From Branchipolynoe longqiensis (taxonomy: Eukaryota; Annelida; Polychaeta; Phyllodocida; Polynoidae): a stretch of DNA of 64,000 nt. A model generated the notes under the pieces. It was not told the origin of the DNA. It saw only the letters and a list, made by a program, of their open reading frames with translations, and searched no databases. Position numbers and translations under genes: made by a program. Numbering within the stretch: position 1 is the stretch's first letter; each line of letters opens with the position of its first letter. Location: contig CM059186.1 of assembly GCA_030323885.1 (NCBI GenBank), positions 174,351,047 through 174,415,046 on the forward strand, given 5' to 3'. Of the stretch, positions 56,021 through 64,000 are shown piece by piece.

Positions 56021-56115
56021 CCGAGTGGTAACATTTGTGAGGTTTATCCCTTCAATATGCTGTTGCTGACGCCATCATTTTCTCAACCCCCCCCCCCCCC
56101 CCCCCCCGTGGTCAG

Positions 56116-56622
56116 TGTTAGTTTTGACTAACTGACGACGCTAAATATAGGAGATGCACCACATTTATGTAAATGAAGGATCGATGCTCCAGGCATCCTG
56201 GACACCGGCACTCTAGTCCTGGCTCTTGAGTGACACAGACATACTTTTGAGCAGGAACCCCGGACACTCTGTCTGATGCTACCTAAATTCACATATTCCA
56301 ATTGAGTGTATCCACAGCCATAGGACTCCTGTCCCATGGGCTGTGGGCACTGCTTTCAGGCTAAGGGGTAATGAGAACTAGTGTGGACAGAAGGTGAGGA
56401 GTGAGGGTGCTAGGTCACATGTAGGGGAATGGACAAGAGTTGCTGCTCAATAAAGCACAACTTATTCACTGTTCATTTGTGTGTCTAGTTTTCCTTCCTC
56501 TTTTCAGTACTGATTCATGAGTTGGTTTGATTAGGCTAAATGCATCACAGGTGATATGAAGGGGAGAGTTTTGTAGTCTCATGGGGTGCTCACAGCGGCC
56601 GAGCAACTCCGTCTTTCTATAA
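56116..56622 (+). repeat. probable 5' LTR of a second LTR element
   Basis: Starts around TGTTAGTTTTGACTAACTGA, contains AATAAAGCACAACTT at 56449 (a poly-A signal) and ends near TCTTTCTATAAT. The next bases, TTGGCGACCATGACGAAG, look like a primer-binding site. No 3' LTR is seen, so the borders rest on these signals only. Confidence 0.5.
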
Positions 56623-57059
56623 TTGGCGACCATGACGAAGACCTGAGACGAGAGCCACATGCAGACGCTGCGAGAGGGCGGCGACAAAGTGCTGCGTGAG
56701 GGCTGCGGGGAGTGCTGCGATGAGTGCCGCGACCGGGGCAACGACACACACCACCAAGGGTCAGGTAGGGTCCGGGTTACTAAGAGTGCTTGTCTGGAAT
56801 GCTGGGTGTCGATGCGGGTGTGACATGGTGTACCATTGTGTGAACGTGGCTAGATGTTGAAAAAGGCATGTCTGTGTATGTGAACGTTAATATATATGTG
56901 TTGATACTATTGTTGATATATGTATGTATGTAACAAAGATACAACAGAAGGAAACACAACCACACGGCATACACACTGCCCGCACTCATACAATGCACAA
57001 AACAGAAGAATTGAAAGTGTGAGATGCATGTGTTCTGTGCAGAGGTCTGTATGTAGGAG
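56623..57059 (+). other. leader of the second LTR element, possible intron
   Basis: Primer-site-like TGGCGACCATGACG at 56624. A GT..AG pair (GGGTCAG|GTAGGG at 56765, TGTTCTGTGCAG|AGG at 57040) could remove a 275-nt intron ahead of the first ORF. Confidence 0.35.
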
Positions 57060-57458
57060 ATGGAATGGGAGCACGAGTATGAGGATGAAGGGTTTTGTGA
57101 TGGATGGATCGTGTGGCCTGAGCCACCGCCACCAATCGACCTACCCATACCTGTACAGGAGGAGGATGACGAATTAGAGGAACAACTAAATTGGGATTGG
57201 GAACATTCAGATGAGGGAAAAGAGTTAGAGGAGGAACATCAACAGGTGCAGCGGTCAGTAAGGGCGTGGGAGGATGACAAGGAAGAGTTCGAGAGAGTAT
57301 GGGAGCAAGAGGCATTATACCGAGTGAGAGTCAGAGAATGGGTAGTGAAAATACAGTGGGATAGGATCAATTTGTTAGAGGGAGAATACCTGGAGGTAGT
57401 AGAAAGGATTAAGGCAGATAGAGAGAAGGAAAAGGAAAGAGTAGAGAGAAATGGCTGA
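57060..57458 (+). CDS. acidic Trp-rich ORF 1 of the second LTR element
   Basis: 132 codons, ATGGAATGGGAGC start, stop TGA at 57456-57458. It has an acidic N-terminus with a PEPPPPIDLPIP stretch, then a charged helix with RAWEDDKEEFERVWEQEALY. No known domain is recognised. It overlaps the next ORF by 8 bases (ATGGCTGA) in the +1 frame. The downstream protein has a similar helix, suggesting duplication. It most likely belongs to the LTR element, since it lies between the LTR/primer site and the capsid-like gag, but a domesticated or unrelated gene is possible. Confidence 0.5.
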   Translation: MEWEHEYEDEGFCDGWIVWPEPPPPIDLPIPVQEEDDELEEQLNWDWEHSDEGKELEEEHQQVQRSVRAWEDDKEEFERVWEQEALYRVRVREWVVKIQWDRINLLEGEYLEVVERIKADREKEKERVERNG

Positions 57459-58011
57459 GTGGATCTGTGTGGAGGAGTATCTGGGAATTAAAGTGGGCAT
57501 TAATCCGTGGGAGGGACCATTTATAATAGAGTACGGAGCTGATGAGGGGTTCGAAGACGAAAGAGAGGAAGCTCAAGTTGTAGCTCCAGTCCCACTTCCG
57601 GACTTGGATACAGGCTCGGATACAGACTCAGAAACAGAGGACGAGAGAGAGGTAGACTCCGACCTAGAACATAGATACGAGGAAATGCAGGAAGAAGAGG
57701 AGGACTTAGAGTTGGAACAGAGATTAAAATCATGGGAAGGTTCAATAGAAAGTAGACAAGTAGAAAGGGAAAGAGACCAGTATGTCAACTTAATGTGGGA
57801 AGTGGTAGAAAAGAAGGAACAGTTTAAAAGGACATGGGAGCAGGAGGACTTTGAGAGGATGCAGGAAGGCCAAAGACGGGCTGAAAGACAGTACGAGTAT
57901 TATCTGGGATTGTCGGATGGAGTAGAAAGGGTAGAAAACGAAATTAGAGAAGCAAGGCGGGAAGAAAGACTGCAGGTGAAAAAGAATAAGATCGAAATAT
58001 CATTTCATTAA
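57451..58011 (+). CDS. acidic coiled-coil ORF 2 of the second LTR element
   Basis: 186 codons. It starts MAEWICVEEYLGIKVG, has a DTGSDTDSETEDE acidic run, then a helix NLMWEVVEKKEQFKRTWEQE resembling ORF 1 (W-E-x4-E-x-F-x-R-x-W-E-Q-E). It ends with a basic helix EIREARREERLQVKKN. No enzymatic motif. Its ATG lies inside the last codons of ORF 1, a layout suited to termination-reinitiation or to a +1 frameshift. Confidence 0.5.
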   Translation: MAEWICVEEYLGIKVGINPWEGPFIIEYGADEGFEDEREEAQVVAPVPLPDLDTGSDTDSETEDEREVDSDLEHRYEEMQEEEEDLELEQRLKSWEGSIESRQVERERDQYVNLMWEVVEKKEQFKRTWEQEDFERMQEGQRRAERQYEYYLGLSDGVERVENEIREARREERLQVKKNKIEISFH

Positions 58012-58391
58012 CGCAGTTAGTCCGTTTTTCGTTCTGGCCCGATATATAGCATTACATGTAAACTAATTGCAGTCAGAAAGAATTAAATCGGTGTGGGCGC
58101 GCGACGGTAACTTCATATCTAATCAAAAGACGATTAGGGCAGGCCTTTAGTAGTGGTGCGCGCCGCCGCCAGTTCGGCGTAGAAAATAATATAAATTTAT
58201 ATATTGGTAAATTAGGCACTCAGTCAGTTCTTGACCGTTTCTGGTCCGGTTTCGATTGAATTCAGGTTCTTAATGCTAAAGTTAACGGATTGTAACGATA
58301 ACATAACGGAGGGTATTGATACAAATAGGAGGTTGTGTTGATAAACTTTGTAGGGCAGGGGTGAAGGGAAGTAGGCCACTGAGAGAGCTAG
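58012..58391. other. spacer of the second LTR element
   Basis: CpG-richer than its surroundings around 58095-58180; no ORF credible. Confidence 0.3.
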
Positions 58392-58841
58392 ACCGGTGTG
58401 GTGGTTTCAGCGTGTTCCCGTGCTCAGACGTGTCCCTCGCTTCTGCGCATGTGTCAGAATCTAGTAAACATGGCCGTAATCGATTAACACAAACCGGGCG
58501 ACTCGGGTCATCCGAATTTCAAATAGAACACGCGAGTGGAGTCGACAAATACACGTCCCGTGTGCAAAAAAAGAATAACTTAGATTAATGAAATGGAAAT
58601 ATAGGTAAACTGGGCCATGATATAATACTTTAAATCCTATTTTGCTGTACTTTTATCGGTTATTAAAAAAAAAAGAACAAACTGTCCACCCGAGCGTATT
58701 CGATTATTCAACCCGAGTTTGTAGGATGTGCGCATGCGCCAATAAGTGGCTGGGGTGACTCGAGTTGATGCGAAATCCGCGCATGCGCAGAAGCAACGGG
58801 ACACGTCTGAGCACGGGAACACGCTGAAACCACCACACCGG
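58392..58841. mobile_element. CpG-rich foldback MITE, second copy
   Basis: ACCGGTGTGGTGGTTTCAGC at the left; GCTGAAACCACCACACCGGG at the right. Interior matches 5493-5963 in reverse orientation, with TGCGCATGCGCC (58728) and CGCGCATGCGCAG (58779). Confidence 0.85.
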
Positions 58842-59216
58842 GCTGGTAACCTATAAGCATCAAACAGTGTGTGTGTGTGTGTGCGAGAGAGAGCTGTGGG
58901 GGTTGTATCCAGCAGTGAAACCGACCCACCCACCGAGGTAAACAAACCCTGTGTGTGTGTGTAGGGGAGTAGAAACTGGAAGCTGTCGGGTGTGTTGAAT
59001 GGAAATTGGTATATATTGTTTTTGATATATATCAATAAGAAAGGCGGGAAGTGAACGTCGGTAGGGCGATATATATTGGTTTTGGTATACGGCGCTGCCT
59101 TACTGTACTTCAAGTAACCGTGAGTAAATAAAAGAAATAAACTGGATAGGTTCAGAGCTTCCAGGGACAGCTCCCGAGCTTCCAGGGAAAGGGATTTAGA
59201 TAGAAGGAGGGGCATT
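58842..59216. other. spacer with CA/TG repeats
   Basis: GTGTGTGTGTGTGTG at 58869 and 58950. A 16-base text CCGAGCTTCCAGGGA is repeated near 59155 and 59174. Confidence 0.4.
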
Positions 59217-60106
59217 GTGCCAGATAACAGTACCGATATCACCATTGCAGAAGCAGAATTTAATCGTGGGTTTGCCGAATGGTTCCCAAATGGGATAGCA
59301 GCGGGACAGATACCCGCAGATGGCGATCAGTTGCTGTATATGACCAAATATGCAGCAGGGCAGTTAGAATCCCAGTCTAAGCTGCTTAGAGAAACCAGGG
59401 AGTTTGGGGTCAGTCTCAAGCAGGAGAAGGCACAACTCCTGCGAGATAAGATAGTGGGGGAAGAACGGCTGGCCATGAGAAGAAGAGAGCTGTAAGGGAT
59501 CTCAGGGAGCAAGGAAGACAGGTAGCCACTGTGGATGGGTCCGATCTGGGAGTGCTGAGGACCTGGGTAGAGCAAGTGGGCAGAGCAGGTAGAGTGGCTG
59601 GGGCAAGGGGAGTGGATGTAGTAAAGTTCCCACTCAGCCACTACAAGGGCAACCTCCATGAGGTCATATACTCAGTATATGAGAATGATGCAGATATCTC
59701 ATGGGAGGAGGTCCGGGAGCGCCTGGTTGGACTGTTCTTAACAGCCAGGGAAGCCACTGCCTTAGTTGATATAGTGTTCACACTGAAGCAGGAACAAGGA
59801 GAGCTGATGTCGGCGTACTGTATGCGATACAGTACGGTGGTTCAGAGAGCGTGGCCAGAAAAAGGATTGGTAAAAATGGGCGCAGTGCATGACATGGTGA
59901 TTAAGAAGTTTGAGGACTCCTTGATTGAGCCAGTAGTGAGGTTCGCTGTACGCCTGGCCAAGTCAGGTAGTCTAGACGCTGCCATGACTCTGGCCAGGGA
60001 AAATGAAGAGGGACTGGCTGGGCCAGGGGGCAGGCTGACCGGGGCCCATAGGAGGGAGGAACCCATGGAGATAGGGGCCATAGAGGGGCATGCCAGGGAG
60101 AGATAA
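59217..60106 (+). pseudogene. capsid-like gag of the second LTR element, frameshifted
   Basis: The first frame (59217-59495) gives AEFNRGFAEWFPNGIA and a coiled coil. It stops at TAA 59493-59495 while a second frame, already open from about 59470 (RDLREQGRQVATV), continues to 60106. The second frame holds a Retrotrans_gag-like capsid: VKFPLSHYKGNLHEV, WEEVRERLVGLF, LKQEQGELMSAYCMRY, then EEPMEIGAIEG, the usual linker to the nucleocapsid. The single frameshift may be decay or may be programmed. Confidence 0.65.
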
Positions 60107-60120
60107 AAAGCCTCCGCAAA

Positions 60121-60504
60121 ATGATGGTAGAACGTTCAGAGCGCCCGGTACAGGCTGCCCAGTTGGCAATTGCACCGGCACAACCATCAACAGTGGTGGT
60201 ACAGACTGCACCCACACTCCCCACCAATAATCAGGGCAATAGAGGCGAAAATAGAAGGGTGCCCCATCAAGTAGTGGGACGCTTCCCTAGACAGGTTTTC
60301 CAGGGCCCCGTGGCAGATACGGTAAGGGGTGGGTATTGTGCCCATAATTATCATAGAGATTATATCCATACCCATCAACAAAAATGTAGACAGGTGCGCC
60401 AGAGCGCACCAGCAAGGCGGGGGGCCCTGTACAGTCAGGAAACTAGGACAGGCATCAGATCTAAAGCCGTGTTCACACCCACAACTTTAGGCCGAACTAG
60501 ATGA
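60121..60504 (+). pseudogene. gag C-terminal/nucleocapsid remnant
   Basis: Open frame after the capsid, basic and Gln/Pro-rich (ERPVQAAQLAIAPAQP), with a lone Cys/His cluster CAHNYHRDYIHTHQQKC that is not a standard CCHC knuckle. The end is replaced by the CpG-rich repeat at 60466. No protease, reverse transcriptase or integrase follows. Confidence 0.5.
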
Positions 60505-61015
60505 GGCGAACTAGGCGTGAAAGTGTGTCGTGTCCACACATCCAGTACTTGGGGCGGTTTAAGCCAGAAATCGATATCTGCGCATGAGCAAGTCCATACT
60601 AACCAGTGCCAGTTTCGTCGCCACGAGAGAGTGTGAGTTCGACCTAGATATGTATGGACTGAATCGTATTGGTTTGGAACGGTCAAAACTTCTGCTGGGC
60701 AGTGAAAACCTAAAAATAAATGATGAAAAAAATATATGTGCACCTCTAGCAGGTTCATAGACCAAATTTACCGAAAAGTCAACAAACTCAGGTCTCGACT
60801 GTGACGTCCTTAATCCGCCTCATCTAAACCGCTACCGTCCACACAGGCAATATGGGCCGACTCAAGCTAGTTCGCTTCATTTAAACCACCTCGCGAGGCG
60901 AACTAGATGAGGCGAACTAGATGAGGCGACTCAGCCCTAATCCGCCTCAGCATCGGGTTCACACGGCCAATGTGAGCCGACTTAGATTAGGCGCACTAGA
61001 TGAGGTTTCAAGGTT
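60466..61015. mobile_element. repeat-rich block, probable MITE
   Basis: Direct and inverted copies of GGCGAACTAGATGAGGCG and CGCCTCATCTAAACC, and GCCGTGTTCACAC / GGTTCACACGGCC near the two sides. PIF/Harbinger-like style; the exact ends are uncertain. Confidence 0.55.
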
Positions 61016-61116
61016 ATTATTCAAGGTTATTATTGCCGGAAGTGATAGTGAGGATAAGCTCTCACTACCTATAAAGTACTTTCTCATGGCATGCGTATCA
61101 AACAGCCTGTGATAAC

Positions 61117-61589
61117 TAAGTCCAACTCCCGGCCTTCACGAGGCGAAACTGTTTCTACTGACGGGAGAAGGGGCAAAGGCGGATCTCTGGCGCCTCAAAA
61201 CCAGATGCTTCAGGCAGGTGGGGCTCGTCAATCTTGGCTGACTGCTCATCTAGGAGAAGGTAAACTCTGATTTAAAACCCCCGCTGCCGTGCGGCTAGTC
61301 CCATTTATGGGAAGACCAGAAGTTGGTAGTGCACACCAGCGGCCATACCGACTCAATTGTCGGCCTAAACTAAGTGCGGTGCACATCAACTTTGTTGGTG
61401 TGGTCAGGGGATGTCACCCCTTCAAGTGCATGAAGACTGGAGCAGCAGATGAGTTAGAAGATCAATAGCTTTGAAGGTGTAACAGCAAGATGATGTGGCT
61501 CATCAGGGCACACTCTGACAAAGATGAGTAAGTGGCCAGTCACCTTGGAAAGGAAGGGGAACCTACCAAGTATTTACCCATAGTAAGCA
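61117..61589 (+). mobile_element. 5'UTR of the RTE-like LINE
   Basis: Contains CAGATGCTTCAGGCAGGTGG, GGCTGACTGCTCATCTAGGA and CCCGCTGCCGTGCGGCTAG. To my recollection these texts precede such LINE ORFs in other invertebrates. The element's 5' end is set only roughly. Confidence 0.6.
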
Positions 61590-64000
61590 ATGGTAATTAA
61601 TGGAAGCAAATTTAGAGATGGAGACAACTCTGGTCCCTCTGCGGGGAAGCCTTCTAATAGCTACAGTGGAGGCACCTTTCCTTCAACTATTAAGAAACCT
61701 AGTAATGACAATGTAAACCCAAAGCCTAAAATAGGAAGGTATGCATCTGATGTCAGGCAACTGAAAACTGGAGGAAAGGTGCTAAAGATTGGTACATGGA
61801 ATGTACGAACATTGTACAAACCAGGCCGATATGACAACCTGAAAGTGGAAATGACAGCGCTAAACCTTGACATCCTAGGTATAGCTGAGACGAGATGGAC
61901 GGGTGACGGGAGGATAGGTGATAGTGAGGTAGATATGATATATTCTGGAGATGAAAAACATCAGTATGGCGTTGGAATTATGATGAAGAAGTCCATTGCC
62001 GCCACAATGATTGGATTCTGGCCAGTATCTGACAGAATTATTATGATGAAGCTGAGGGGAAAACCGTTCAATATAAACATTCTGCAAGTTTATGCACCAA
62101 CCTCAGATCACGATGATGAAGAAGTCAACGAGTTCTATGACAGCATCAAAAAGGTAATGGAATACACCAAGTCTGGAGAAATAACAATTGTTATGGGCGA
62201 TTGGAATGCGAAAGTTGGAGAACAACATGAATATCCAGTAACAGGAAGATTTGGCTTAGGTGAGAGAAATGATCGTGGTGAATACTTGATAAATTTCTGT
62301 TTGACATCAAAACTAGTAATTGCTAACACCTTATTTGAACATCCAAAGAGAAGACTATATACATGGAAGAGCCCTGGTGATGTATGTCGGAACCAGATCG
62401 ATTACATTCTTGTCAACCAACGATATCGAAATTGTATCAAACAGGCAAGGACATATCCAGGTGCTGACATATGTTCGGATCATAATCCAGTAGTAATCAG
62501 TATGGTAGTGAAATTGAAACAGCAGAACAAAATTAAAAACAACATTCAAATGGATATGAACATGTTAAAAGATGCAAAATACAGAACTAAGTATAATGTC
62601 TCTGTTCATAACAAATTCAGTGTACTGATGAATGAAGAAACTCCTCAGAGAGAGTATAACAACATTGAAATGGAATGGGAAGCTCTCAGAGAAAGCATGG
62701 TCAAGTCAGCAGAGGAGGTGTTACCAAATAAAAAACGAGAGACAAAGCAATCATGGATGACGCAAACCATACTAGAAAAGATGGCAGAAAGGAAGAAAGT
62801 GAAAACCACTGATCCACCTAAATACAAACACCTGAAGAATGAAATAGAAGATGAATGCAAAAAAGCTAAAGATGAATGGTGGAATAAGAAGTGTGAAGTA
62901 GTGGAACAACTTGAGTCTCAACATCGTTCAAGAGAGATGCACAAGAAAGTGAAAGAGATAACAGGTCAAGGATACAGACAGAGAAGCAGTAAATGTATCA
63001 AGAACAAAGACGGCAAAATGCTCTTTGAAGAAGATGAAATAAAGTCCAGATGGGAAGAATATGTAAACGAACTATACAATGATGACAGAGGGAACCCACC
63101 CACAATTGAGAAAGAAGATGGGAATATTATATTAGTATCAGAGGTTGAGAAGGCTATCAATGATCTAAAGTCAGGTAAGGCTCCTGGAAGTGACCAGATA
63201 ACATCAGAAATGATAAAAGGACTAGATGAAGTGGGGATTCAAATCATTCATAAGCTAGTAAATGACATCTATGAGACTGGATTTATACCATTGAATATGA
63301 ATGAATCCATATTTGTACGACTCCCAAAGAAGCTAAAACCAACATTGTGTACTGAGTACAGAACACTAAGCCTGATGAGTCATATGTTGAAGATGATCCT
63401 GAAAATAATTTTACTGAGAAACAGACAGAAAATTGAAGAACAAATCAGTAACGTACAAAGTGGGTTTATATCTGGAAGAGGTACACGTGAAGGGATTTTC
63501 AATATGAGAATGATTTGTGAACGTTATTGTGAAGTGAACCAGGATGTTTATGCCTGCTTTATTGACTATGAGAAGGCCTTCGACCGAGTCAATCATGAAC
63601 TGTTAATCAAATGTTTACAAGATATTGGTGTCAATGGCAAAGACATTAAACTAATTGTGAACTTATACTGGACACAACGTGCATTTATAAAAATGGAGCA
63701 GGGCCTATCGGATGAAGTTATGATTAAACGAGGAGTTCGACAGGGGTGTGTATTGTCACCATGTCTATTTAACCTGTACACAGAGATGATTTTCAGACAC
63801 ATTGAAGATTGCAAGGGAGTGACAATAGGTGGCATGAACGTCAACAATCTTAGATATGCCGATGACAGTGTAATACTAGCAGACAGTGAGAAAAACCTAC
63901 AAGATATAGTGAATAGAATCAATAAAGCTGGAATACTATTCAACATGAAGATGAATGCCAGGAAGACCAAAACAATGGTTATAAGTAAAAAGACAGATAA
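61590..64000 (+). CDS. LINE ORF: endonuclease and reverse transcriptase, RTE-like, runs off the window
   Basis: ATG at 61590 (MVINGSKFRDGDNSGPSA). The frame stays open for 803 codons to the window edge. The APE-type endonuclease spans about residues 65-310: IGTWNVRTLYKPGRYD, LGIAETRW, VYAPTSDHDDE, VMGDWNAKVG, NQIDYILVN and the closing SDHNPVV. The reverse transcriptase starts near residue 510: DLKSGKAPGSDQI, NVQSGFISGRGTREG, FIDYEKAFDRVNHELL, RGVRQGCVLSPCLFNLY and the catalytic LRYADDSVILA (YADD, about 63852-63863). All core catalytic motifs seen are intact. The WNVRTLYKPG style matches RTE/BovB-type elements often misnamed craniofacial development protein 2. The C-terminal end is outside the window. 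Confidence 0.92.
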   Translation, partial: MVINGSKFRDGDNSGPSAGKPSNSYSGGTFPSTIKKPSNDNVNPKPKIGRYASDVRQLKTGGKVLKIGTWNVRTLYKPGRYDNLKVEMTALNLDILGIAETRWTGDGRIGDSEVDMIYSGDEKHQYGVGIMMKKSIAATMIGFWPVSDRIIMMKLRGKPFNINILQVYAPTSDHDDEEVNEFYDSIKKVMEYTKSGEITIVMGDWNAKVGEQHEYPVTGRFGLGERNDRGEYLINFCLTSKLVIANTLFEHPKRRLYTWKSPGDVCRNQIDYILVNQRYRNCIKQARTYPGADICSDHNPVVISMVVKLKQQNKIKNNIQMDMNMLKDAKYRTKYNVSVHNKFSVLMNEETPQREYNNIEMEWEALRESMVKSAEEVLPNKKRETKQSWMTQTILEKMAERKKVKTTDPPKYKHLKNEIEDECKKAKDEWWNKKCEVVEQLESQHRSREMHKKVKEITGQGYRQRSSKCIKNKDGKMLFEEDEIKSRWEEYVNELYNDDRGNPPTIEKEDGNIILVSEVEKAINDLKSGKAPGSDQITSEMIKGLDEVGIQIIHKLVNDIYETGFIPLNMNESIFVRLPKKLKPTLCTEYRTLSLMSHMLKMILKIILLRNRQKIEEQISNVQSGFISGRGTREGIFNMRMICERYCEVNQDVYACFIDYEKAFDRVNHELLIKCLQDIGVNGKDIKLIVNLYWTQRAFIKMEQGLSDEVMIKRGVRQGCVLSPCLFNLYTEMIFRHIEDCKGVTIGGMNVNNLRYADDSVILADSEKNLQDIVNRINKAGILFNMKMNARKTKTMVISKKTD

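Noticed and set aside
55251..56069. Several overlapping ORFs of Met/Tyr/Val/Cys or His/Thr/Tyr/Ile repeats
   Set aside because: Translations of the TATG microsatellite in all frames.
62645..63970. Minus-strand ORFs of 60-125 codons near the right edge
   Set aside because: Antisense to the intact LINE endonuclease/reverse-transcriptase frame.

Overview
This window is eukaryotic nuclear DNA from an animal. Short exons with GT..AG borders are spread over tens of kilobases. The introns are AT-rich and crowded with tRNA-derived SINEs, foldback and MITE elements, LINE and LTR retrotransposon pieces and microsatellites. The main protein is closest to the PHF10/SAYP family but carries a very long N-terminal part, as in protostome SAYP, and the commonest SINE has a metazoan-wide type of central and tail domain. 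I infer a marine invertebrate, most likely a lophotrochozoan (mollusc-like), but the species cannot be fixed from the sequence.

Layout. Positions 1-1771 hold the last intron and the terminal coding exon of an unidentified plus-strand gene. Positions 1772-12850 are intergenic, with at least six inverted-repeat elements and two opposed, decayed LINE fragments (about 8760-10860). A small two-exon candidate gene lies at 12851-13190. Positions 15181-43933 carry thirteen plus-strand exons of a PHF10/SAYP orthologue, a subunit of the PBAF-type SWI/SNF chromatin remodeller. They are one giant exon for a 1.4 kb-residue disordered region with 14 tandem peptide repeats, eight exons covering the SAY homology region and an acidic linker, and four exons for a double PHD finger. 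All splice phases agree and give 1838 residues from 15181 to the stop. The first exon or exons were not found. The 3'UTR (43934 to about 45180) contains two tandem arrays.

Positions 45200-64000 are a transposon-rich flank: several SINEs; a short-LTR retrotransposon (48627-51891) inserted in a SINE and lacking reverse transcriptase; a decayed relative folded into a large inverted duplication (52384-54162); a long TATG-type microsatellite (55275-56020); a second LTR-type element (about 56116-60504) with two overlapping, apparently paralogous acidic ORFs and a capsid-like gag; and, at the right edge, an apparently intact endonuclease plus reverse-transcriptase ORF of an RTE-like LINE running off the window.

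The host story is one chromatin gene whose introns and UTR have been reshaped by mobile DNA. MITEs lie beside acceptors, an exon border has been copied in tandem, a minisatellite has grown from MITE sequence, and several nested insertions give a relative order of events.
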